From Massilia sp. IC2-278 (GTDB lineage: Bacteria; Pseudomonadota; Gammaproteobacteria; Burkholderiales; Burkholderiaceae_D), in the NCBI RefSeq assembly GCF_020708045.1, contig NZ_JAJFES010000006.1, forward strand, positions 62,001-126,000: 64,000 nt of DNA. Reading direction: 5' to 3'. This document shows positions 1 through 10,544 of this stretch, piece by piece (position 1 is the first letter of the stretch; every line of letters begins with the position of its first letter). A model generated the notes under the pieces. That model searched no databases, was not told the DNA's origin, and was given only the letters and a program-made list of their open reading frames with translations. Position numbers and translations under genes: made by a program.

Positions 1-1
1 G

Positions 2-160
2 GTCGAACCGATGATCAACATCGGCGGCGAGGAAGTCGACCAGCTGGAGGACGGCTGGACCGTGGTCACGGCCGACGGCTCGCTCTCGGCCCAGTGGGAA
101 CACATGATCGCCGTCACCGCGAACGGTTTCGAGATCCTGACGCCCTGGCCGAAGGGCTGA
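2..160 (+). CDS. map: Methionine aminopeptidase type I, C-terminal part
   Basis: This is the 3' end of a gene that begins before the window; 52 residues remain. The sequence has the typical end of type I methionine aminopeptidase, with EPMINIGG, then DGWTVVTADGSLSAQWEHM and a short tail. The Glu in SAQWEH corresponds to one of the metal ligands of the family. The enzyme removes the initiator methionine from nascent cytosolic proteins. A strong hairpin terminator follows the stop codon. The family call rests on motif recognition in a short fragment, but this tail is highly conserved. Confidence 0.88.
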   Translation, partial: VEPMINIGGEEVDQLEDGWTVVTADGSLSAQWEHMIAVTANGFEILTPWPKG

Positions 161-184
161 GGCCCGCGAACAGAAACACGCATG

Positions 185-220
185 AAAAAGCCCGCCGGTT
201 CGCACCGGCGGGCTTTTTTT
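185..220. terminator. Bidirectional rho-independent terminator
   Basis: A perfect 10-bp stem (GCCCGCCGGT with ACCGGCGGGC, loop TCGC) is preceded by A5 and followed by T7. It therefore works on both strands, ending map on + and the convergent TBDR gene on -. Confidence 0.9.
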
Positions 221-256
221 CGGGCTACCCTGCTCTACCCTGCCCTATCCTTCCGG

Positions 257-3181
<2,925 letters not shown>

Positions 3182-3620
3182 GGTTCCGTCCCTCGAGGTT
3201 GTTTGATTTTTGTCAAAAACAATATGCGTACCTCATGCATATAAGTTCAGTCTCTCAGAGGGTTGTGTTAAAGAAAACGTTTTTCGTTAAGAACTGTAAA
3301 AAATAGTAAGCGGTGTTGTTTTTTCCTTACTACAAGCACAGTAATCTGCTAAGGATATGCAAACTGCAAAATAAAAAACGCCCGGACGGGCGTTTTGTTT
3401 TGCTGCATTGCGCAAATTATCCATATTGCATGACACTGAAAAGTTAATTTATATGCAATTAATAAGAGAATTCTGTTGTTTTTAGGATATAAATTCACCA
3501 ATTTTGTCTATACAGATCAATACAAAATTGACGTATTTACATTCTCCGTGTTTTATTGCTGATAGCCGAGGTCGCTCTGCGACGCGAGGTACCACGATTA
3601 CCGACACGGGAGTTTTGTTC
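3182..3620. other. AT-rich divergent intergenic region between two TBDR genes
   Basis: About 440 bp, much richer in A+T than its surroundings, holding the promoters of two divergent receptors. A separated inverted repeat ATTGCAT (3425-3431) / ATGCAAT (3453-3459) could be an operator. A terminator-like hairpin lies at 3375-3396. No convincing -35/-10 pair could be fixed by eye and no small ORF with a good ribosome site is seen. Confidence 0.6.
3373..3397 (-). terminator. Terminator-like hairpin inside a divergent promoter region
   Basis: Stem AAAACGCCCG / CGGGCGTTTT with a two-base loop. On the minus strand it is followed by T6ATTTT, on the plus strand by GTTTTG. No annotated transcript should end here, because the flanking genes diverge. 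It may end a small RNA or a long antisense transcript, or act as a leader attenuator for the minus-strand receptor about 190 nt downstream. Confidence 0.6.
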
Positions 3621-6353
3621 ATGTTAAAAGAAAAAGTATTAACGCAATCCGTACGCTTGATCTGTTCCGCCGGCGCCCTGGGCGCCACCCTGCTGTCCCT
3701 TCCCGCCCATGCCCAAACTGCGCAGGACACCGCCGAGCAGCCGATGCAGCGCGTGGTCGTCACCGGCTCGGCCATCAAGCGCATCGACGCCGAAACCGTG
3801 GTGCCGGTCACCGTGGTGCGGATGGAAGACCTCAGGAAGCAGGGCATCAACACCGTCGAGCAGGTGATGTCGAACCTGGCCCCGGTCCAGGCCTCGCAGG
3901 GCACCAGCCAGGTCGTCGGCCTGAGCACCGGCGGCGCCTCGTTCGCCGACATGCGCGGCATCGGCGCCAACAAGACCCTGGTCCTGCTGAACGGCCGTCG
4001 CCTGGCGAACAACGCCTTCGACAGCTCGGCGCCCGACCTGAACATGATCCCGTTCGCCGCGCTCGAGCGCGTCGAAGTGCTGCGTGACGGCGCCTCCTCG
4101 CTGTACGGCTCCGACGCCGTCGGCGGCGTCATCAACTTCATCACCCGCAAGGACTTCACCGGCGGCACCGTGACCGCGGGCTACGACAAGCCGGAACACG
4201 ACGGCGGCATCGCCAAGAACGCCAACGTCGGCTTCGGCTACGGCGACCTCGACACCGACGGCTTCAACGTCTTCGCGATCGGCGACTTCCAGAAGCAGAA
4301 CAACATCAACGGCCTGCAGCGCCCGTTCAACACGCGCTACCCGGGCGGCCTGTCGCCGACCACCAGCCCGGCCAACTACTTCCAGGACGGCGACAGCTTC
4401 AACCCGGCCGCGCCGGACTGCACCTCGGCGCCGAACCTGATCCCGGGCGATACCGGCACCGACTGCTACATGACGACCTCGAGCTTCGTCGACTACATTC
4501 CGAAGAGCGAGCGCGCCAGCGGCCTGTTCAAGGGCACCCTGAAGCTGCCGCAGAACCACGAGCTGGGCCTGGAATACCTGGTCAGCCGCAGCAAGGTGGC
4601 CAGCCTGATCGCGCCGGTGCCCTACGGCGGCCTGTACATGAACCGCCTGCGCCCGAATGGCTCGCTGAATCCTTTCTTCCCGGGGAACCCGGGCGCCGTG
4701 CCGGCCGGCTTCGCGATCGACCCGACCTTCGTCGACCCGCTGTTCGCCACCACCGGCCTGCCCGCCGGCGTCCAGCCCGGCTACCTGAACGTCAAATGGC
4801 GCGACCTTCCGAACGGCTCGCGCGGCGACCAGAACACCAACCGCCAGCACCGCTTCGTCGCTTCGCTGTCCGGCGCCGTGGCCGGCTGGGACTACACGGC
4901 GGCCCTGAGCTACAACCAGAACAAGGTCACCGAAAACCTGGTGGGCTACAGCGACGGCGGCATCATCTCGCAGGGCGTGCTGAACGGCATCATCAATCCC
5001 TTCGGCGAGCAGACCGCGGAAGGCATGACCCTGATCGAAAGCGCGGCCCTGAACGGCACCATCCAGACCGCGAAAGGCACCACCAAGACCCTGGACTTCA
5101 GCGCCAGCCGCGAGTTCGGCGACTGGGTCGGCGCCGGCAAGAACGCGGCGCTGGCGGTCGGCGGCCAGGCCAGCCGCGAGAAGTTCCTGAACCGCGCGAA
5201 TACCGAGTATGCCGAGAAAGTCGTGGCCAGTACCGGCATCGACCCGAACCTGCTGAACCAGGGTTCGCGCTCGGTGTACGCCCTGTTCGCGGAGCTGAAC
5301 GTGCCGATCCTGAGCACCCTGGACGTCACCGCCGCCGTGCGCTACGACAAGTACAGCGACTTCGGCAACACCACGAATCCGAAGTTCGGCTTCCGCTTCC
5401 AGCCTTCGCAGACGGTGCTGGTGCGCGGCTCCTACTCGACCGGCTTCCGTGCGCCGTCGCTGTACGAGATCAACGCCGCCCAGACCTACACCAACACCTC
5501 GCAGCATGACGACCCGATCAACTGCCCGGGCGGCGTCGTCATTCCTGGCAAGACGCGCGCCACCAGCTGCGCCCAGCAGTTCCAGGCCCTGTTCGGCGGC
5601 AACCAGAACCTCGATCCGGAAGAATCGAAGAACCTGACCCTGGGCGTGGTGTTCGAGCCGATCAACAACCTGACCCTGGGCCTGGACTTCTACCGCATCG
5701 AACTGGAAAAACAGATCGGCTCGCTGAACGAGAACGAAGTCTTCGACGACCCGGCCAAGTACGCGGCCCTGTACCACCGTAACGGCGCCGGCAACCTGTC
5801 GACCGACGGCTCGCAGTGCCCGAACCCGGCCACCTGCGGCTACATCGACCTGCGTACCCAGAACCTTGGCGGCCTGAAGACCGACGGCATCGACCTGAGC
5901 GCGGCCTACCGCATGCGCACCGCCGGCTACGGCAACTTCAACTTCGCGATGAACACCACCTGGGTCCACAAGTACGACTACCAGAACTCGGAAGGCGGCG
6001 AATGGATCAAGAACGTCGGCGTGTTCTCGGGCGTGGGTCCGGTGTTCCGCTGGCAGAACTCGGCCCAGCTGAACTGGAACCTGGGCGAATTCGGCGCCGG
6101 CCTGTCGGCCCGCTACAAGACGGGTTACGTGGATGAAGACCCGGAAAACCGCGTGCCGTCGTACACGACCCTGGACACCTATGTGTCCTGGACCCAGAAG
6201 CAGGGCTTCGGCCTGACCCTGGGCGTGCGCAACCTGGCCGACCGCGAACCGCCGCTGAGCTTCCAGCAGCAGACCTTCCAGGCCGGCTACGATCCGCGGT
6301 ATACCGACGCCGTGGGCCGTACCTTCTACGTGCGCGGCACGTACACGTTCTAA
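3621..6353 (+). CDS. TonB-dependent outer-membrane receptor (large, VVVTGS type)
   Basis: A 910-residue receptor. The start is the ATG eight bases after CACGGGAG. It gives a proper signal peptide (MLKEK, then a hydrophobic stretch ending PAHAQ), whereas the longer in-frame extension is polar and lacks export features. MQRVVVTGSAIKR opens the plug, which continues with NTVEQVMSNLAP, LLNGRRLAN, ERVEVLRDGASSLYGSDAVG and VINFITR. The barrel includes the conserved GFRAPSLYE and NLDPEESKN segments and ends RGTYTF. It belongs to the same family as the divergent neighbour, though the barrels differ enough to suggest different ligands. The substrate cannot be read from sequence. Confidence 0.9.
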   Translation: MLKEKVLTQSVRLICSAGALGATLLSLPAHAQTAQDTAEQPMQRVVVTGSAIKRIDAETVVPVTVVRMEDLRKQGINTVEQVMSNLAPVQASQGTSQVVGLSTGGASFADMRGIGANKTLVLLNGRRLANNAFDSSAPDLNMIPFAALERVEVLRDGASSLYGSDAVGGVINFITRKDFTGGTVTAGYDKPEHDGGIAKNANVGFGYGDLDTDGFNVFAIGDFQKQNNINGLQRPFNTRYPGGLSPTTSPANYFQDGDSFNPAAPDCTSAPNLIPGDTGTDCYMTTSSFVDYIPKSERASGLFKGTLKLPQNHELGLEYLVSRSKVASLIAPVPYGGLYMNRLRPNGSLNPFFPGNPGAVPAGFAIDPTFVDPLFATTGLPAGVQPGYLNVKWRDLPNGSRGDQNTNRQHRFVASLSGAVAGWDYTAALSYNQNKVTENLVGYSDGGIISQGVLNGIINPFGEQTAEGMTLIESAALNGTIQTAKGTTKTLDFSASREFGDWVGAGKNAALAVGGQASREKFLNRANTEYAEKVVASTGIDPNLLNQGSRSVYALFAELNVPILSTLDVTAAVRYDKYSDFGNTTNPKFGFRFQPSQTVLVRGSYSTGFRAPSLYEINAAQTYTNTSQHDDPINCPGGVVIPGKTRATSCAQQFQALFGGNQNLDPEESKNLTLGVVFEPINNLTLGLDFYRIELEKQIGSLNENEVFDDPAKYAALYHRNGAGNLSTDGSQCPNPATCGYIDLRTQNLGGLKTDGIDLSAAYRMRTAGYGNFNFAMNTTWVHKYDYQNSEGGEWIKNVGVFSGVGPVFRWQNSAQLNWNLGEFGAGLSARYKTGYVDEDPENRVPSYTTLDTYVSWTQKQGFGLTLGVRNLADREPPLSFQQQTFQAGYDPRYTDAVGRTFYVRGTYTF

Positions 6354-6378
6354 ACTGCGCGTTCTAACTGCGCGTTCT
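6353..6378. repeat. 13-bp tandem duplication at the TBDR stop codon
   Basis: AACTGCGCGTTCT occurs twice head to tail immediately after the stop codon, and the end of the gene (CACGTTCTAA) resembles its end. This looks like a local slippage duplication of the gene tail ahead of the terminator. Confidence 0.7.
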
Positions 6379-6392
6379 AAAAAGAAGGGCAA

Positions 6393-6431
6393 CAAAAAAC
6401 CCGTGCGGCTCGCGCCGCACGGGTTTTTTTA
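6393..6431. terminator. Rho-independent terminator between convergent genes
   Basis: Stem CCCGTGCGGC / GCCGCACGGG, loop TCGC, flanked by A6 on the left and T7 on the right. It serves the receptor gene on + and gap on -. Confidence 0.9.
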
Positions 6432-6473
6432 TTGTCCGAACGCCCAGGCCGCGCGGCCCGGGCGTTCACCATA

Positions 6474-7484
6474 TTACTTGGCGTTCATCAGCGCGACGGT
6501 GGTGTCGAGCATGCGGTTCGAGAAGCCCCACTCGTTGTCGTACCACGACGACACCTTCACCAGGCGGCCCGAGACCTTGGTCAGGGTCGAATCGAAGTTC
6601 GACGAGGCCGGGTTGTGGTTGAAGTCGACCGAGACCAGCGGTTCGGTCTGGTAGGTCAGCACGCCATTCAGTGCGCCTTCCGACGCCGCTTTCATGATCT
6701 GGTTCACTTCATCGACCGTGGTGTCGCGCTTGGCGATGAAGGTCAGGTCGACGATCGACACGTTGATGGTCGGCACGCGGATCGCGAAGCCGTCCAGCTT
6801 GCCGTTCAGTTCCGGCAGCACCAGGCCGACCGCGGCGGCGGCGCCGGTCTTGGTCGGGATCATCGACTGGGTGGCCGAACGGGCGCGGCGCAGGTCTTCG
6901 TGCATGACGTCGGTCAGCACCTGGTCGTTGGTGTAGGCGTGCACGGTGGTCATCAGGCCGGTTTCCAGGCCGATGGCTTCGTTCAGCGGCTTGACCAGTG
7001 GGGCCAGGCAGTTGGTGGTGCAGGACGCGTTCGAAATCACGGTGTCCGACGCTTTCAGCACGTCCTGGTTCACGCCGTAGACGATGGTCGCATCGACGTC
7101 CTTGCCGCCCGGTGCCGAGATGATGACTTTCTTGGCGCCGCCCTTCAGGTGGGCCGAAGCCTTTTCCTTGGTGGTGAAGAAGCCGGTGCACTCCAGCACC
7201 ACGTCCACGCCCAGCTCGCCCCATGGGATTTCGGCAGGGTTGCGCTGTGCGAATACGCGGATCGGATCGCCGTTCACGATCATGTTGTCGCCTTCGACCG
7301 TGACGGTGCCCGGGAACTTGCCGTGGGCGGTGTCGTAGCGGGTCAGGTGGGCGTTCGACTCGGCATTGCCGAGGTCGTTGATCGCCACGATCTGGATGTC
7401 TTGTTTCTTGCCGCCTTCGTAGAAGGCACGCAGGATGTTGCGGCCGATACGGCCATAACCATTGATTGCAACTTTGATCGTCAT
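6474..7484 (-). CDS. gap: Glyceraldehyde-3-phosphate dehydrogenase, type I
   Basis: A 336-residue cytosolic enzyme converting glyceraldehyde-3-phosphate, phosphate and NAD+ to 1,3-bisphosphoglycerate. The Rossmann motif INGYGRIGR is at 7-15 and Asp38 in INDLG favours NAD+. The catalytic cysteine is Cys155 in SNASCTTNC and the paired base is His182 in TVHAYTNDQ. The length is normal. AGGAG precedes the ATG at good spacing. It lies 101 bp downstream of tkt in the same direction, a common betaproteobacterial pairing of Calvin/pentose-phosphate and glycolytic steps. A tkt terminator, a 9-bp tandem repeat (CACATGCTG twice, 7523-7540) and a short A/T inverted repeat in the gap suggest its own promoter. 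Confidence 0.97.
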   Translation of the reverse strand: MTIKVAINGYGRIGRNILRAFYEGGKKQDIQIVAINDLGNAESNAHLTRYDTAHGKFPGTVTVEGDNMIVNGDPIRVFAQRNPAEIPWGELGVDVVLECTGFFTTKEKASAHLKGGAKKVIISAPGGKDVDATIVYGVNQDVLKASDTVISNASCTTNCLAPLVKPLNEAIGLETGLMTTVHAYTNDQVLTDVMHEDLRRARSATQSMIPTKTGAAAAVGLVLPELNGKLDGFAIRVPTINVSIVDLTFIAKRDTTVDEVNQIMKAASEGALNGVLTYQTEPLVSVDFNHNPASSNFDSTLTKVSGRLVKVSSWYDNEWGFSNRMLDTTVALMNAK

Positions 7485-7545
7485 GCTTTGCTCCTGATTA
7501 GAAAAAAACTTTTTTCATATGGCACATGCTGCACATGCTGAATCT

Positions 7546-7573
7546 GGAAAAAGGGCTGCCAAACGGCAGCCCC
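7546..7573 (-). terminator. Terminator of tkt
   Basis: On the minus strand GGGCTGCC, loop GTTT, GGCAGCCC, then T5. It separates tkt from gap, so gap is probably not transcribed only from the tkt promoter. Confidence 0.8.
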
Positions 7574-7585
7574 TGCTGAAACTGA

Positions 7586-9583
7586 TTAGCCTGCGATGAC
7601 CGCTTTGGCCTTCGCCACGACGTTCTCGACGGTGAAGCCGAAGTGCTTGAACAGCACCGGCGCCGGCGCCGATTCGCCGAAGGTGTCGATACCGACGACC
7701 GCGCCTTCCAGGCCGACATACTTGTACCAGAAGTCGGTCACGCCGGCTTCGATGGCGACACGCGGCACGCCACGGGTCAGCACGCTAGCCTTGTAGGCGG
7801 CGTCCTGGCGCTCGAACACGTCGGTCGACGGCATCGAGACCACGCGGGCGGCAACGCCCTCGCCTGCCAGCGCGTCAGCAGCCTTCATCGCCAGTTCGAC
7901 TTCTGAACCGGTGGCGATCAGGATGACTTTGGCGTCGGCGGCGTCGCGCAGCACGTAGCCGCCCTTGGCCACGTTGGCGACGGTGGCGGCGTCGCGTTCC
8001 ATGAACGACAGGTTCTGGCGCGAGAAGATCAGGGTCGACGGGCCATCCTTGCGAGCGACGGCGGCGCCCCAGGCGACCTGCGATTCGGTGGTGTCGCAAG
8101 GACGCCAGTTGTCCAGGTTCGGGATCAGGCGCAGCGACGAGACGTGCTCGATCGACTGGTGGGTCGGGCCGTCTTCGCCCAGGCCGATCGAGTCGTGGGT
8201 GAACACGAACAGCGAACGGATCTTCATCAGGGCGGCCATGCGCAGGGCATTGCGGCTGTAGTCCGAGAAGGTCAGGAAGGTCGCGCCGAACGGGATGAAG
8301 CCGCCGTGCAGGGCGACGCCGTTCTGGATCGCGGCCATGCCGAACTCACGCACGCCGTAGTTGATGTGGTTGCCCGGGATGCCCGAGCGCACGGCAACCG
8401 ATTCCTTCCAGTTGGTCAGGTTCGAGCCGGTCAGGTCGGCCGAGCCGCCCAGGAATTCCGGCAGGGTCGCGGCCAGGGCCTGGATCGCGTTCTGCGAGGC
8501 CTTGCGGGTAGCGATGGTTTCCTTCTTCTCGATGCAGGCGGCGATCGCGGCGTCCAGCACCTCGTTGAAGTTGGCTGGCAGCTCACCCTTCATGCGGCGC
8601 TCGAATTCGGCGGCCAGCTGCGGGTGGGCGCCGCGGTATTCGGCGAACTTGGCGTTCCATTCGGCTTCGAAGGCGGCGCCGCGTTCCTTGGCGTCCCAGG
8701 CTTCGTAGATTTCGCCAGGAATGTCGAACGGGATCGGGTCCCACAGCAGGTGCTGGCGCACGGCCGCGATTTCCTTGTCGCCCAGCGGGGCGCCGTGGAC
8801 TTTATCGCCGCCTTCCAGGTTCGGGGCGCCCTTGCCGATGATGGTCTTGCAGCAGATCAGGGTCGGACGGTCCGATTCCTTGGCTTGCGCGATCGCGTCC
8901 GAGACGGCGCTGACGCTGTGGCCGTCGATCTGGCCGATCACGTTCCAGCCGTAGGCTTCGAAGCGCTTGCGGGTGTCGTCGGTGAACCAGCCTTCGACGC
9001 GGCCGTCGATCGAGATGCCGTTGTCGTCGTACAGCCAGATCAGCTTGTTCAGGCGCAGGGTGCCGGCCAGCGAGGCCACTTCGTGCGAGATGCCTTCCAT
9101 CAGGCAGCCGTCGCCCAGGAAGGCGTAGGTGTAGTGGTCCACCACGTCGTAGCCCGGACGGTTGAATTCATAGCCCAGCAGCCATTCGGCCAGCGCCATG
9201 CCGACCGAGTTGGCGATGCCCTGGCCCAGCGGGCCGGTGGTGGTTTCCACGCCCGGCGTAATGCCGACTTCCGGGTGGCCCGCGGTCTTCGAGTGCAGCT
9301 GGCGGAAGTCGCGCAGGTCGTCCATGCTCAGGTCGTAACCGGCCAAGTGCAGCATCGCGTAGTGCAGCATCGAACCGTGGCCGTTCGACAACAGGAAGCG
9401 GTCGCGGTTGAACCAGCCCGGATTGGCCGGGTTGTGGCGGTAGTGCTTGTCCCACAGCGCAACGCCGATTTCCGCCATGCCCATCGGCATGCCAGGGTGG
9501 CCGGAATTCGCTTTTTGAACAGCGTCCATCGCCAGCGCGCGGATCGCGTTGGCCATCAGGGTGGTGGTTTGCGTAGATTTCAT
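7586..9583 (-). CDS. tkt: Transketolase
   Basis: A 665-residue thiamine-diphosphate enzyme that moves two-carbon units between sugar phosphates in the pentose-phosphate pathway. Near the N-terminus are [21 protein letters not shown] and LSNGHGSML. The ThDP motif starts [12 protein letters not shown] and ends in YDDN. The pyrimidine domain shows [13 protein letters not shown] and the C-terminal domain [10 protein letters not shown]. The length is that of the family. It is followed by its own terminator and then gap. On the other side the divergent neighbour is rsmE, 128 bp away. Confidence 0.97.
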   Translation of the reverse strand: MKSTQTTTLMANAIRALAMDAVQKANSGHPGMPMGMAEIGVALWDKHYRHNPANPGWFNRDRFLLSNGHGSMLHYAMLHLAGYDLSMDDLRDFRQLHSKTAGHPEVGITPGVETTTGPLGQGIANSVGMALAEWLLGYEFNRPGYDVVDHYTYAFLGDGCLMEGISHEVASLAGTLRLNKLIWLYDDNGISIDGRVEGWFTDDTRKRFEAYGWNVIGQIDGHSVSAVSDAIAQAKESDRPTLICCKTIIGKGAPNLEGGDKVHGAPLGDKEIAAVRQHLLWDPIPFDIPGEIYEAWDAKERGAAFEAEWNAKFAEYRGAHPQLAAEFERRMKGELPANFNEVLDAAIAACIEKKETIATRKASQNAIQALAATLPEFLGGSADLTGSNLTNWKESVAVRSGIPGNHINYGVREFGMAAIQNGVALHGGFIPFGATFLTFSDYSRNALRMAALMKIRSLFVFTHDSIGLGEDGPTHQSIEHVSSLRLIPNLDNWRPCDTTESQVAWGAAVARKDGPSTLIFSRQNLSFMERDAATVANVAKGGYVLRDAADAKVILIATGSEVELAMKAADALAGEGVAARVVSMPSTDVFERQDAAYKASVLTRGVPRVAIEAGVTDFWYKYVGLEGAVVGIDTFGESAPAPVLFKHFGFTVENVVAKAKAVIAG

Positions 9584-9711
9584 GGAGTGCGTGAGTCTGG
9601 ATTGGGAAGCGGAGGGCCTGCGGCGGGCCGTAGCCCGTTATTTTACCAGAGCCCACCTCTGCCGAATTAAAATGCAGGTTTTGCCGCTCATATAGTTTTA
9701 ACAGGAACCGC

Positions 9712-10449
9712 ATGCCCCGCTTCTATTGCCCCCAGCCGCTCGCCGCCGGCGCCACCGTCGACCTGCCCGAATCCGTCGCCCACCACCTGCACGTGGTGCG
9801 CCTGCAGCCGGGCGCGGCGCTGACCCTGTTCGACGGCCGCGGCGGCCAGTACCGGGCCACCCTGCTGGAAACCGGCAAGAAGCGGGCGAGCGCAACCGTG
9901 GACGCCTTTGACGCCATCGACGTCGAACTGCCCTACGCCGTGACCCTGGCCCAAGGCTTGCCCGAGGGCGCGAAGATGGACTGGATCGTCGAAAAGGCGG
10001 TGGAACTGGGCGTGGCCGCCGTGCAGCCGCTGGCGGCCCAGCGCAGCGTGGTGCGCCTGTCGGGCGACCGGCTCGACAAGCGCCAGGCCCACTGGCAGGG
10101 CGTGATCGAGTCGGCTTCCGAGCAGAGCGGACGCAACCGGCTGGCGCAGCTGCTGCCGCTGGCGGAGTTCCGGCGCTGGATCGACACGCCGGCCGCAGGC
10201 CAGCCGCCGCAGCCCCGCATCCTGCTCAGCCCGCGCGGCACGGAATCGCTGGCAGGCTGGGCGCAGGCGAACCCGGCGCAGGCGCTGACCCTGCTGGTCG
10301 GCCCGGAAGGCGGTTTCTCGCCCGAGGAAGAAGACGCGGCGATCGCGGCCGGCGCCCTGCCCCTGGCCATGGGCCCGCGCGTGCTGCGCACCGAGACGGC
10401 GGCATTGGCGGCGATGGCCATGCTGGCGGGGATCTGGGGCGGGATGTAG
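9712..10449 (+). CDS. rsmE: 16S rRNA (uracil1498-N3)-methyltransferase
   Basis: A 245-residue SPOUT-class methyltransferase that modifies U1498 of 16S rRNA using S-adenosylmethionine. The N-terminal PUA-like part includes AHHLHVVRL. The knotted C-terminal SPOUT fold has EKAVELGV, ASEQSGRN, LVGPEGGFSPEEE and LGPRVLRTETA-type motifs (here MGPRVLRTETA). The length is typical. It stands alone, divergent from tkt and convergent with the next TBDR gene. Confidence 0.95.
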   Translation: MPRFYCPQPLAAGATVDLPESVAHHLHVVRLQPGAALTLFDGRGGQYRATLLETGKKRASATVDAFDAIDVELPYAVTLAQGLPEGAKMDWIVEKAVELGVAAVQPLAAQRSVVRLSGDRLDKRQAHWQGVIESASEQSGRNRLAQLLPLAEFRRWIDTPAAGQPPQPRILLSPRGTESLAGWAQANPAQALTLLVGPEGGFSPEEEDAAIAAGALPLAMGPRVLRTETAALAAMAMLAGIWGGM

Positions 10450-10465
10450 ACCACGCTGTCCGTCC

Positions 10466-10505
10466 ATAAAAAAGCCCCGGCGCAGCGAACTGCCCCGGGG
10501 CTTCG
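10466..10505 (-). terminator. Terminator of the third TBDR gene
   Basis: Stem AGCCCCGG / CCGGGGCT. On the minus strand it is followed by a T6 tract. On the plus strand, after rsmE, only a weak TTCGTATTT follows, so it works mainly for the minus strand. Confidence 0.75.
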
Positions 10506-10544
10506 TATTTCATGCGGCGGCATCGCTGCCGCCGCCCTCCCTTA

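Noticed and set aside
3639..6395. Long minus-strand frame opposite the second TBDR
   Set aside because: Same composition artefact; no ribosome site or family features, and the plus-strand gene is complete.
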